Part shown: positions 36,921 through 44,425 of the stretch, piece after piece | Position numbering within the stretch: position 1 is the first letter of the stretch | How the letters are laid out: every line of letters begins with the position of its first letter | Assembly (NCBI GenBank): GCA_965224095.1 | Contig: OZ245039.1 | Location: forward strand, 2,604,001-2,668,000 | Length of the DNA: 64,000 bases | Direction: 5' to 3' | DNA from: JBPEWY01 sp965224095 | Lineage (GTDB): Bacteria > Bacteroidota > Bacteroidia > Flavobacteriales > Flavobacteriaceae | The notes under the pieces: generated by a model | What the model was told of the DNA's origin: nothing | Seen by the model: the letters and a program-made list of their open reading frames with translations, nothing else | Databases searched by the model: none | Program-made: the position numbers and the translations under genes

Positions 36921-37535
36921 ATGAGTGAAGCGTGTACAAACTACAGAATGGAACTCGAACGAAAACTTAACAGAACCCGGGGAACACGGTTCAGGGCGTA
37001 TGACAGGTTTTCCAACCTGGCGAAGCTTTCTGAGATAACTTCGGCATTCCTATCCAGTTACTTGATCATAATAGCTATTATCGGAATTTTTTTAACTCAT
37101 TTTGACAACGAATATGCGAAGTTTATTCCTTATTTGACCATTGGGATAGCCCTGGTTTTACTGGTGTTTAATTTAACGGAGTCAAAGAAAGAATACAAAA
37201 TGAATGCGGAGAAAATGCATAATTGTGCTCGTGAACTTACCAGGCTGCACTTAAAGCTTACGTCCATTTGTAACCTTAAACTGGACGAAGAGCGGGAATT
37301 AGAAAAATACCTTGAAATTTCCAAGCAGTATGCTACCATTTTGGAAAAGTATGAAGGACATTCCAGTAAAGACTATCAGATTTTTAAAGTTAACCACCCG
37401 GAAGATTTTGAATTGACCGGTTGGCAAATTATTAAGTATAAATATGAATATTTCTATCATCAGTTTATCAAATACTGGGCGTTGCTTTATTTACCCATAC
37501 CCATTATGGCCGTGTTACTGGTTTATATTTTCTAG
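36921..37535 (+). CDS. SLATT-type membrane effector protein
   Basis: 204 aa. The pattern fits the SLATT domain: basic N-terminus 'RTRGTRFRAYDRF' (about 18-30), two close membrane segments (about 40-58 'TSAFLSSYLIIIAIIGIFL' and 68-84), then the helix 'ESKKEYKMNAEKMHNCAREL' (about 87-106). A third hydrophobic segment at the C-terminus (about 183-203) is extra. SLATT proteins are predicted pore-forming effectors of nucleotide-signalled or other conflict systems (family knowledge). No CD-NTase, SLOG or reverse transcriptase gene is nearby; the partner here is a caspase-like protease. Confidence 0.75.
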   Translation: MSEACTNYRMELERKLNRTRGTRFRAYDRFSNLAKLSEITSAFLSSYLIIIAIIGIFLTHFDNEYAKFIPYLTIGIALVLLVFNLTESKKEYKMNAEKMHNCARELTRLHLKLTSICNLKLDEERELEKYLEISKQYATILEKYEGHSSKDYQIFKVNHPEDFELTGWQIIKYKYEYFYHQFIKYWALLYLPIPIMAVLLVYIF

Positions 37536-37659
37536 CAATCCGATACTTTTATGTAATGCCCTCGTTACGAGAATAATAATTTAATTGTACCCTAAATACC
37601 ATACTGAAATGCCTCCAGATTAATTATAAACACCACCATGAATTTAATTATATAATGCC

Positions 37660-38430
37660 ATGCACATAATAAAACAAATCCTGTTGTATTTTAAACCTTT
37701 TCAATTTTACTATAAAGGCAAAGAATATTTAAACGACCCCATTTATAAGGAGTGTCGCAGAAAAGATGAGAAAGAGAGGAACAAGAATCCTTCCAGAACG
37801 GAAATAATAAATTTTATCCTATCGCAATTTAACAGAGAAACGCTTTATCTTGAAATAGGTGTTAGAAATCCTGATGACAATTTTAATCACATAAAAGCCG
37901 CTGTAAAATATTCTGTTGATCCGGGAGTCGAGTACGAAGAAAATCCGGTAGATTTTAAGTTGGCCAGCGATGCTTTTTTTAAAAAACTACGCAACAGTGA
38001 AATCCTTTCGGATAAAATGAAATTTGATGTAATTTTTGTGGATGGATTACATCTTGCAGATCAGGTAGACAGAGATGTTATCAACGCTATGAACTTTATT
38101 AAAGAGGATGGGTTTATTGTACTCCACGATTGCAACCCGCCAACCGAATGGCATGCCCGTTCCGACTTTTCCTATGGTAATACACCTGCCCATGGTAATT
38201 GGAACGGTACAACATGGAAAGCGTTTTTAAAGTGGCGAAGCAATCCGTTAGTTCAATCGTGCTGCATTGATTCAGATTGGGGAGTAGGCGTCTTATCCAG
38301 GAAACATTCTTTAGGGGACCCTTTGGAGACGAAAAGTCAGTTTTACGAATATAAGGAGTTGGAAGCTCATAGAAAGACATATCTGAATCTACTGGATTTC
38401 GAAGATTTTAAAAGGCTTTTTGTAAAATAA
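37660..38430 (+). CDS. Class I SAM-dependent methyltransferase (Methyltransf_24-like)
   Basis: 256 aa. SAM motif I is 'TLYLEIGVRNPDDNFNHI' (about residues 61-78) and the acidic motif is 'FDVIFVDGLHLADQVDRDV' (about 125-143), followed by 'GFIVLHDCNPPTEWHARS'. This type is common in glycan or small-molecule modification loci. A hydrophobic and aromatic N-terminus lacks a clear signal. It lies 124 nt after the SLATT gene on the same strand; whether it belongs to that cluster is open. Confidence 0.8.
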   Translation: MHIIKQILLYFKPFQFYYKGKEYLNDPIYKECRRKDEKERNKNPSRTEIINFILSQFNRETLYLEIGVRNPDDNFNHIKAAVKYSVDPGVEYEENPVDFKLASDAFFKKLRNSEILSDKMKFDVIFVDGLHLADQVDRDVINAMNFIKEDGFIVLHDCNPPTEWHARSDFSYGNTPAHGNWNGTTWKAFLKWRSNPLVQSCCIDSDWGVGVLSRKHSLGDPLETKSQFYEYKELEAHRKTYLNLLDFEDFKRLFVK

Positions 38431-38520
38431 ACGCATTTAAGATAATGCTTGAATTATATTTATGGGTTATTGACTATAAATAAGACCGCGATTTTACAAA
38501 CCCTGATTACAGATTGCCAT

Positions 38521-38570
38521 CAATCAGAAATCAGGAATTAGAAATTAGAAATCAGAAATCAGAAATCAAA
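38521..38570 (+). repeat. Heptamer repeat tract between convergent genes
   Basis: About seven units (AATCAGA, AATCAGG, AATTAGA) between the methyltransferase gene and the moaA stop codon, ending 8 nt from the latter. Confidence 0.85.
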
Positions 38571-38577
38571 ACCTTTT

Positions 38578-39585
38578 TTATCCTCCAATCGAGATCATAC
38601 TCCTGTTTTTTCCGTGTAATTCCGGATTTTTTAATTTTTCCAGTGTATTCATCCCACCTCTCATTTTTAGCTTGGCCAGTACGGCTTTTTCAATAATGGG
38701 TTCGATGTTTTTACCCAGTCGATACGGGGTTAACAAATCGGATTCCCCGGAAGAGAACAGGCAATTCTTAAGTCGGCCGTTGGCCGTAAGCCGCAATCGG
38801 TTACAGGAATCACAAAATGGATTGGTTACCGAGCTAATGATGGCAAAAGAACCTACGTAGTTTTTAATCCGGTAGTTTTTGGAGGTGTCGTTAGGGGCGT
38901 CTTTAAGCCTGATTACTTCTGTGTCATCAAACCGCAGGTGTACTTTTTCCATGACTTCGGCATAACTCACCATTTTACTCAGGTCCCATTTATTACCGTC
39001 AAAGGGCATAAATTCAATAAAACGCATATTGATGGGGAGTTCTTTGGTGAGTTGGATAAAGGGAACTATCTCCTCTTCATTAAAACCCTTGATCAATACA
39101 GCATTTACTTTTACCTTAAAGCCTTTGGCAACAAGAAGTAAGATATTATCATATACCCTTTTAAAATAATCACGCCGTGTGATATCCTTAAATTTTTCAG
39201 GATCGAGAGTATCCAGGCTTACATTTACGTTCTGAATACCACAACGCTTAAAGATTTCTATATAGCGATCTACATTTATTGCATTGGTAGTTATAGCAAG
39301 TTCTACCGGAAGGGTGGTCAATTGCTCGAGAACAATATGTACATCCTTTCGCACCAGAGGTTCGCCGCCGGTCAACCGGATTTTGGTTACACCGTGTTTT
39401 ACAAAGAGTTTGGCCAGAGCAAATACTTCATCGTAATTCATAATATGGCTTCGGGGAGAGAGCTGCACCCCTTCGGCCGGCATACAATAGGTACAACGGA
39501 GGTTACAGCGTTCGGTAAGGGAAATACGCAGGTAGGTATGCTGCCTGCCGAAAGTATCGGTCAATATATTTTTTGGGTTATTCAT
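38578..39585 (-). CDS. moaA: GTP 3',8-cyclase MoaA
   Basis: 335 aa radical SAM enzyme, first step of molybdopterin synthesis. The N-terminal cluster motif is 'LTERCNLRCTYCMP' (Cys27, 31, 34). The C-terminal cluster motif is 'NPFCDSCNRLRLTANGRLKN' plus a third Cys shortly after, for GTP binding. The protein ends in Gly-Gly, the conserved tail that reaches into the active site. Its start codon shares one base with the moaCB stop. Last gene of the minus-strand Moco operon. Confidence 0.96.
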   Translation of the reverse strand: MNNPKNILTDTFGRQHTYLRISLTERCNLRCTYCMPAEGVQLSPRSHIMNYDEVFALAKLFVKHGVTKIRLTGGEPLVRKDVHIVLEQLTTLPVELAITTNAINVDRYIEIFKRCGIQNVNVSLDTLDPEKFKDITRRDYFKRVYDNILLLVAKGFKVKVNAVLIKGFNEEEIVPFIQLTKELPINMRFIEFMPFDGNKWDLSKMVSYAEVMEKVHLRFDDTEVIRLKDAPNDTSKNYRIKNYVGSFAIISSVTNPFCDSCNRLRLTANGRLKNCLFSSGESDLLTPYRLGKNIEPIIEKAVLAKLKMRGGMNTLEKLKNPELHGKNRSMISIGG

Positions 39586-40496
39586 CAGTTGTGTCGTGCG
39601 CCTTTAAAAATTCGAAATACATGTAATACAGCCGGGAAAATAGCATCCATAGATTCCCTTGCACCATTGGTGGAGCCGGGTAGCGCCAGTACCAGGCTGT
39701 CCTTATAGGTGCCTACCAGACTGCGGGAGAGCATGGCATAGGGTGTTCTGTCCTGCCCATGGCTACGTATTGCTTCTTCAATTCCCGGGATACGCCGGTT
39801 AATCAACGGTTCCAGGGCTTCGGGGGTTACATCACGCTTGGAGAGGCCGGTACCTCCCGTATAAATAATGAGATCCGTACCCTGCTGCTGATACACTTTT
39901 ACTTTGTTTTGTATGTCTTCTATCTCATCCGGGATTACCGTATAATCGGAAACAGCTACTCCGCTTTCTTTGAGTTTTTTAATGATGGCCTTTCCGGCTC
40001 TGTCTTCTTTTTGACCTGCTGCTATAGTGTCGGAACACACAATAACCGCTGCAGTAATATCTTTTCTAAACCGATCTTTAAAATCAGACTTGCCGCCTTT
40101 CTTTTCCAGGAGTTTAATATGGTGAATCTCCACTCCCTTATCAATAGGCTTTAGCATGTCGTACATGTTAAGAGCTACCACACTGGCTCCGTGCATAGCT
40201 TCCACCTCCACACCGGTTTTATAAATGGTTTTTACCGTACAGCGAATACTAATTTCCAATCCGCTAATTTCATAATCAATGCCCGTGTATTCAATGGGCA
40301 TGGGATGACAATCCGGCAGTAATTCCGGTGTTTTTTTAACACCCAGCAATCCGGCGGCCTTACTCATAGCAAATACATTGCCCTTGGGGACAGCGTTATT
40401 TTCTATAGCTTCTATGGTTTCCGCCTTACTGACCTTTACAATGGCTTGAGCTGTAGCAGTACGGAGGGTGTTGTTTTTATGTGTGATATCTACCAT
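39585..40496 (-). CDS. moaC: Bifunctional MoaC / MogA-MoaB fusion
   Basis: 303 aa. Residues about 1-140 are MoaC (cyclic pyranopterin monophosphate synthase; 'ELLPDCHPMPIEYTG' and 'GVEVEAMHGASVVALNMYDM'). Residues about 145-303 are the MogA/MoaB adenylyltransferase ('AAVIVCSDTIAAGQKEDRAG', 'DLIIYTGGTGLSKRDVTPEA', 'VLALPGSTNGARESMDAIF'). Such fusions are common in Bacteroidetes. It thus carries step 2 and the adenylylation step of Moco synthesis. Only 5 nt separate its start codon from the inverted repeat of the inserted four-helix cassette. Confidence 0.95.
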   Translation of the reverse strand: MVDITHKNNTLRTATAQAIVKVSKAETIEAIENNAVPKGNVFAMSKAAGLLGVKKTPELLPDCHPMPIEYTGIDYEISGLEISIRCTVKTIYKTGVEVEAMHGASVVALNMYDMLKPIDKGVEIHHIKLLEKKGGKSDFKDRFRKDITAAVIVCSDTIAAGQKEDRAGKAIIKKLKESGVAVSDYTVIPDEIEDIQNKVKVYQQQGTDLIIYTGGTGLSKRDVTPEALEPLINRRIPGIEEAIRSHGQDRTPYAMLSRSLVGTYKDSLVLALPGSTNGARESMDAIFPAVLHVFRIFKGARHN

Positions 40497-40501
40497 TTTA
40501 C

Positions 40502-40943
40502 ATTGATTATTGTCTATTGATTATTGATGATTATTTATTTTTTGATGCTGTTTTTCGTGAGGCCATAAATATGGCTACTAGTTCATGGGACTCGGATATA
40601 AGTGACTTAACTTTTTCCTGAGAAACTAATTGTTCGTCAAAAGTAAATTCCAACCAGAAATTAGACTCATCAATTTCTTCAATTACGATACTAATTTTTG
40701 CAATAAAACTTGGTTTAGATTGAGCAATACAGCAAGCTCGATAATTAGCGGCAGCTGAAGTTGCAGATCTAATGAGCTGCCCTTTAATATGGTTAGCCAG
40801 ATAAGAACTCGGAAATTCTTTAGTTAGCTTAACACATTGATGTGCAAAGACCTTTGTTCTGTTTTTTAATACTTCTTTCATAATTCTACATAACCAATAG
40901 ACAATAATCAATAATCAATAGACAATAATCAATAATCAATTAT
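40502..40943. mobile_element. Inverted-repeat cassette carrying a four-helix-bundle gene, inserted in the Moco operon
   Basis: A perfect 27-bp inverted repeat, 40502-40528 and 40907-40933, encloses one gene. Both ends are heptamer arrays: on the right, CAATAGA and CAATAAT units run in strict 7-bp register from 40895 to 40943; on the left, ATTGATT and ATTGTCT units run from 40502 to about 40536. The right array supplies the last codons and stop (TGA 40938-40936) of moaE; the left array ends 5 nt before the moaCB start. RNA of this unit could fold into a long stem that isolates the gene. Confidence 0.7.
40531..40881 (-). CDS. Four-helix-bundle protein (TIGR02436 / S23, 23S-rRNA-IVS family)
   Basis: 116 aa from ATG 40881; an in-frame TTG at 40911 lies inside the repeat and is unlikely. 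The family pattern is visible: 'KEVLKNRTKVFAHQCVKLTK' in helix 1, 'HIKGQLIRSATSAAANYRAC' in helix 2 (about 42-61), 'FIAKISIVIEEIDESNFWLE' in helix 3 (about 68-87), then helix 4 with 'SESHELVAIF'. Relatives are encoded in intervening sequences of 23S rRNA genes; others resemble the Avd proteins of retroelements. Their molecular role is unknown. It lies between moaE and moaCB in the same orientation, unrelated in function, and is enclosed by inverted heptamer repeats. Confidence 0.85.
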   Translation of the reverse strand: MKEVLKNRTKVFAHQCVKLTKEFPSSYLANHIKGQLIRSATSAAANYRACCIAQSKPSFIAKISIVIEEIDESNFWLEFTFDEQLVSQEKVKSLISESHELVAIFMASRKTASKNK

Positions 40944-41379
40944 TTACCTTCCATTGATGACTTTGATCCTCGAACAACTCCTTTCCATATACCGGAACAC
41001 GTGCTTTTATTTCCTCAACAACATATTCCAGCGCTTTAAATACTTCCTTACGACGGGGAGATGAAACAAAGACAAACAGACAAATTTCTCCTGCTTTTAC
41101 GGTACCCAGGCTATGGTAAATATGCATGCATGTGAGCTTGAATTTTTCAAAAGTAGCTTCCCTAATTTCATGGAATTTGGCATTGGCCATTTCTTCATAA
41201 GCAGTATACGCTATAGCTGTTATGGTTTTTCCATCCACTTTATCGGCACGCACCTGCCCCAGAAAAATATTATGAGCTCCGATACTGGTTTTTGTTTGGT
41301 GCTTCGCGATAGAATTTCCAATAAAATCTGAGGAGATAGCTCCCTGTATAAATACATTTTTTGGTTTTTTGTCTTTCAT
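40936..41379 (-). CDS. moaE: Molybdopterin synthase catalytic subunit MoaE
   Basis: 147 aa. Typical stretches: 'GAHNIFLGQVRADKVDGKTI' (about residues 32-51), 'IAYTAYEEMANAKFHEI' (about 54-70), 'HSLGTVKAGEICLFVFVSSP' (about 88-107) and the C-terminal 'ELFEDQSHQWKVNN'. With thiocarboxylated MoaD it inserts sulfur into cPMP. The start overlaps the moeB stop by 4 nt. The last two codons and the stop are formed by the inserted heptamer array. Confidence 0.95.
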   Translation of the reverse strand: MKDKKPKNVFIQGAISSDFIGNSIAKHQTKTSIGAHNIFLGQVRADKVDGKTITAIAYTAYEEMANAKFHEIREATFEKFKLTCMHIYHSLGTVKAGEICLFVFVSSPRRKEVFKALEYVVEEIKARVPVYGKELFEDQSHQWKVNN

Positions 41380-42452
41380 GATTCGATAATTTTAAAGTAT
41401 GCCTGTAATTCTTGAGCGCCTTCTTTTAAACTATAACAGTTAGCAATGCCGCGTTGTGTGGCGATCTCCACGGCTCTCTGACTTCGGATACCCGACTGAC
41501 AAAAGAAAACAACGGGTTTGCCGTTAGGAATTTGCCGGATATTATCAGCCAGTTGCGATAAGGGAATGGTAAGTATTTCGGCCTGTTCAATGCGGGGTTG
41601 CTCATGCGTTTCTCTTACATCTATCAGTATTACCTCCATCTCGGTAAGTTGGTTAAGGGAGAGGTCGGGTGCCGGAGCACTGCAATGAACGGTAATGGGC
41701 TGCGCACCGAACTGCAATCTGCCGGCCAAAACTTTTTCAAACTGTGCTTCCGATCGTTTTACGGAAAGGATGGAAGATTGATTATTTAGCGCATTATAAC
41801 ACCAAAGCTTTCCCGATAACGGATTGCCCAATCCAAGAATAAGTTTTAGTACTTCGTTAGCCTGCATGGCTCCGATAATACCTGGTAAAACACCAAGTAC
41901 ACCGATCTCGGAACAATTGGGAACAGTACCGGATTCCGGAGGATCAGGGAAGAGGCATCGATAAGAAGGTCCGTTGTTATAATTGAACACGGCAACCTGC
42001 CCCTCAAACTTATAAATGGCTCCATATACAAGCGGTTTATCACACAGTATAGCCGCATCATTCACCAGATAACGGGTGCCAAAGTTATCACTACCGTCTA
42101 CAATAATATCATAAGCCTCCAAGAGTTTAAGCGCATTTTTATAAGTGATCGCCTCCGAATAACTGTGGATGGCAATAGTGGGGTTAAGGGCCGTTAAATG
42201 CTCTTTTGCCGCAATTGCTTTATTCCACCCGATATCGGAAGTGTTAAACAACACCTGTCGCTGCAAATTGGATACTTCCACAATATCAAAATCAATAATA
42301 CCAAGGGTGCCCACTCCCGCAGCAGCCAGGTATTGCAATACCGGACACCCCAGGCCACCGGCACCGATAACCAGTACACGGGACTGTGAGATCTTTTCCT
42401 GGCCTTTTGGTCCGACCTCGGATAAAATGATATGTCGGTTATAGCGTGACAT
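41376..42452 (-). CDS. moeB: MoeB/ThiF-type adenylyltransferase with C-terminal rhodanese domain
   Basis: 358 aa. The E1-like domain (about 1-240) has the ATP loop 'LVIGAGGLGCPVLQYLAAAG' (about residues 26-45) and 'NLQRQVLFNTSDIG'. The C-terminal rhodanese domain (about 265-355) has the active-site loop 'VFFCQSGIRSQRA' (Cys near 320). It activates the C-terminal glycine of MoaD and can probably also supply the sulfur. The operon with moaD and moaE favours MoeB over ThiF. Confidence 0.9.
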   Translation of the reverse strand: MSRYNRHIILSEVGPKGQEKISQSRVLVIGAGGLGCPVLQYLAAAGVGTLGIIDFDIVEVSNLQRQVLFNTSDIGWNKAIAAKEHLTALNPTIAIHSYSEAITYKNALKLLEAYDIIVDGSDNFGTRYLVNDAAILCDKPLVYGAIYKFEGQVAVFNYNNGPSYRCLFPDPPESGTVPNCSEIGVLGVLPGIIGAMQANEVLKLILGLGNPLSGKLWCYNALNNQSSILSVKRSEAQFEKVLAGRLQFGAQPITVHCSAPAPDLSLNQLTEMEVILIDVRETHEQPRIEQAEILTIPLSQLADNIRQIPNGKPVVFFCQSGIRSQRAVEIATQRGIANCYSLKEGAQELQAYFKIIES

Positions 42453-42534
42453 TAGTATTGGTTATTCCCGTATAAACCGGAATCTATTTTTTTGTTCATA
42501 ATTATTTTCAAATATCCGTTTTCACAGAGCGTTA

Positions 42535-42768
42535 TCAACCTCCTGAAAAAGGAGGTAAGAGTGCAATTTCCAGTTGATCAATTACGGTTTCATTTGACAC
42601 AAATTCCTGTTGCTGTGCCACCTGAAAATCCCTGTCTTTCAGGTGGGGGTACTTGCTGTAGATTTCCCGTAACAATTCTGAAACCGTTCCTCCGGAAAAG
42701 GAAAGGGTTTCCTCCGAACATCCGGTGATTTCCGCCAGCATCCCGAAATATTTAATTTGTAACTGCAT
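42535..42768 (-). CDS. moaD: Molybdopterin synthase sulfur carrier subunit MoaD
   Basis: 77 aa ubiquitin-like protein. It starts 'MQLQIKYFGMLAEITGCSEE' and ends in the required Gly-Gly ('LLPPFSGG'), where the thiocarboxylate forms. Its first 17 nt overlap the end of mobA. It lies 82 nt before moeB; no separate promoter seen in that gap. Confidence 0.93.
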   Translation of the reverse strand: MQLQIKYFGMLAEITGCSEETLSFSGGTVSELLREIYSKYPHLKDRDFQVAQQQEFVSNETVIDQLEIALLPPFSGG

Positions 42769-43336
42769 ATGCTATTTTTTTTAATTCTTCCGGAGTATTA
42801 ATATTAGTGGTTTGATAGGCCCATTTATCAGCCACGGGAATGGTTTTAGGATTTAGGGTGTTTACCGCTGTGCGCAAACGGCGTTCTCCCTGTTCCAATA
42901 ATTCTGCAATTTGGTTTGTGCAGCTTTTTTTATAGCAGGCTATTAGTGGCATACTCTTCCCCCTCGCTTCCAATTGAACCACTTTGTCTTCCTGATTTAC
43001 AGATTTCATTAAGTATTTCAGTAAGGGGGTGGAAATGAGTGGAATATCGCAACTCAACACCAGGTTATCGATTGTTTGAGTATGTGATAGCCCGGCGTAT
43101 AATCCCGCTAACGGACCGGCCTCCTGAAAAAGATCCGGAATTCGGTCTAATCCGAACTGGTCGTGTTGTTTGTGATTGCTCACAATAAATAATGAGTCTA
43201 CCAGAGGCGTAACCGCCTGGATTACATACCGCATAAATGGTTTCCCGTTCAGGCTCATCAATGCCTTATCGCTACCCATGCGTGTGCTCGTTCCGCCGGC
43301 CAGGATAATCCCCGTGATATGTTTCTTTGTACCCAT
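42752..43336 (-). CDS. mobA: Molybdenum cofactor guanylyltransferase MobA
   Basis: 194 aa. NTP-transferase loop 'GIILAGGTSTRMGSDKALMS' (about residues 9-28), then 'DRIPDLFQEAGPLAGLYAGL' (about 64-83) and the metal site 'VLSCDIPLI' (about 93-101). It makes the bis-MGD form needed by NapA. It starts directly after the TSUP permease gene with no gap. Confidence 0.92.
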   Translation of the reverse strand: MGTKKHITGIILAGGTSTRMGSDKALMSLNGKPFMRYVIQAVTPLVDSLFIVSNHKQHDQFGLDRIPDLFQEAGPLAGLYAGLSHTQTIDNLVLSCDIPLISTPLLKYLMKSVNQEDKVVQLEARGKSMPLIACYKKSCTNQIAELLEQGERRLRTAVNTLNPKTIPVADKWAYQTTNINTPEELKKIAYAVTN

Positions 43337-44080
43337 TTATATTAAAAATAATTTTACCGAGGCCATGATCAGAACTACCGCCAGTAATTGTCGTAATCGT
43401 TTATTACTGAATTGCTTGCTTCCGTAATAAGCACCTAAAAACCCTCCGATAAGGGCAATGGCCACCATAATCAGAGAATAAGAAGATAGGGTGACTCCAA
43501 TGCTCAGTTGTCCGATTAATCCGGCAGCCGAATTCACCCAGATAAACAGGGCAGATACGGCCGCGGCTTCTTTCATACGCCCCCAGTGCAATAACAGAAT
43601 TACAGGACTTAATATAATACCGCCACCAATACCGATAAGTCCGGAGAAAAAACCAATAAGCCCCCCAACTACCAATCCCTGCCAGATTTTAATATCTCTT
43701 GTCGTATGACTTTCTTTTCCGAATACATTCAGCATTTTTAAGATAGCAAACACCAGTAATACGGCCAGTATTTTTTTATACAGGGTGGCGTCGATCTCCA
43801 TGGTTCCACCCAAATAAGCGAAAGGAATGGATGCTATGGCAAATGAAAGAAAGAGCTTGCGGTTAAAATAACCTGCCCTGTAGTAATGGTAAAAAGCGAT
43901 TCCGGCCACGAAGAGATTAAGCAGCAGGGCGGTGGGCTTCATGACTTCAGGTGTAAAGGAAAACAAAGCCATTAAAGCCAGGTACCCGCTAGCTCCTCCA
44001 TGTCCTACACTGGCGTATAAAAAAGACACCACCGGGAGGATCAATAAAAAAGAAAGTATGTAGTCCTGTTCCAGATTCAT
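43337..44080 (-). CDS. TSUP (TauE/SafE) family membrane permease in the Moco operon
   Basis: 247 aa with about eight membrane segments. The family repeats are visible: 'FLYASVGHGGASGYLALMAL' (about 20-39) in the first half and 'GGLIGFFSGLIGIGGGIIL' (about 138-156) in the second. TSUP proteins move sulfite, sulfonates or other anions. Here it is translationally coupled to a ModE-type HTH gene (4-nt overlap) and abuts mobA, and no ModABC transporter is present in the operon. Molybdate or tungstate import is therefore plausible, but sulfur-anion export remains possible. Confidence 0.85.
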   Translation of the reverse strand: MNLEQDYILSFLLILPVVSFLYASVGHGGASGYLALMALFSFTPEVMKPTALLLNLFVAGIAFYHYYRAGYFNRKLFLSFAIASIPFAYLGGTMEIDATLYKKILAVLLVFAILKMLNVFGKESHTTRDIKIWQGLVVGGLIGFFSGLIGIGGGIILSPVILLLHWGRMKEAAAVSALFIWVNSAAGLIGQLSIGVTLSSYSLIMVAIALIGGFLGAYYGSKQFSNKRLRQLLAVVLIMASVKLFLI

Positions 44081-44415
44081 AACTTATTTAGCTTATTTTG
44101 CTGGGCATCCAGGTGCGTCCAGCACCCGGATTTGATCTCTTCAAATACGGTAATTAATTGCTTGCCGTACGGGGTGAGTTCTGCTCCGCCACCACCGGCC
44201 CCTCCGGTTGAGGTGATAAGCAGCGGTTGTTTGGCCCCTTTGTTTACAGCATCCATTAGTTTCCAAGCTTTTTTATAGGACATACTGAGGCTTTTGGCAG
44301 CTGCGGACAGGGAACCTGTTTCCTGAACTGCTTTTAACAGCTGAATACGCCCTTCACCCAGCAAAATCTTCCCGTTAACCTCTATCCATAATTTACTTTT
44401 TATCTTGTATTGCAT
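44077..44415 (-). CDS. ModE-type winged-helix regulator (single HTH domain)
   Basis: 112 aa from ATG 44415; the longer open frame overlaps moeA and its extra N-terminus looks like shadow sequence. The ModE N-terminal HTH is clear: 'LGEGRIQLLKAVQETGSLSA' (about residues 18-37), 'AAKSLSMSYKKAWKLMDAVN' (about 38-57) and 'GGAGGGGAELTPYGKQLI' (about 69-86). It lacks the molybdate-binding TOBE/MopI domains of full ModE. It may regulate the Moco genes or the permease. It lies 10 nt after moeA. Confidence 0.88.
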   Translation of the reverse strand: MQYKIKSKLWIEVNGKILLGEGRIQLLKAVQETGSLSAAAKSLSMSYKKAWKLMDAVNKGAKQPLLITSTGGAGGGGAELTPYGKQLITVFEEIKSGCWTHLDAQQNKLNKL

Positions 44416-44425
44416 AAACTGATAT

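Noticed and set aside
40882..40911. TTG start for the four-helix protein
   Set aside because: It lies in the heptamer array; ATG 40881 matches the family N-terminus.
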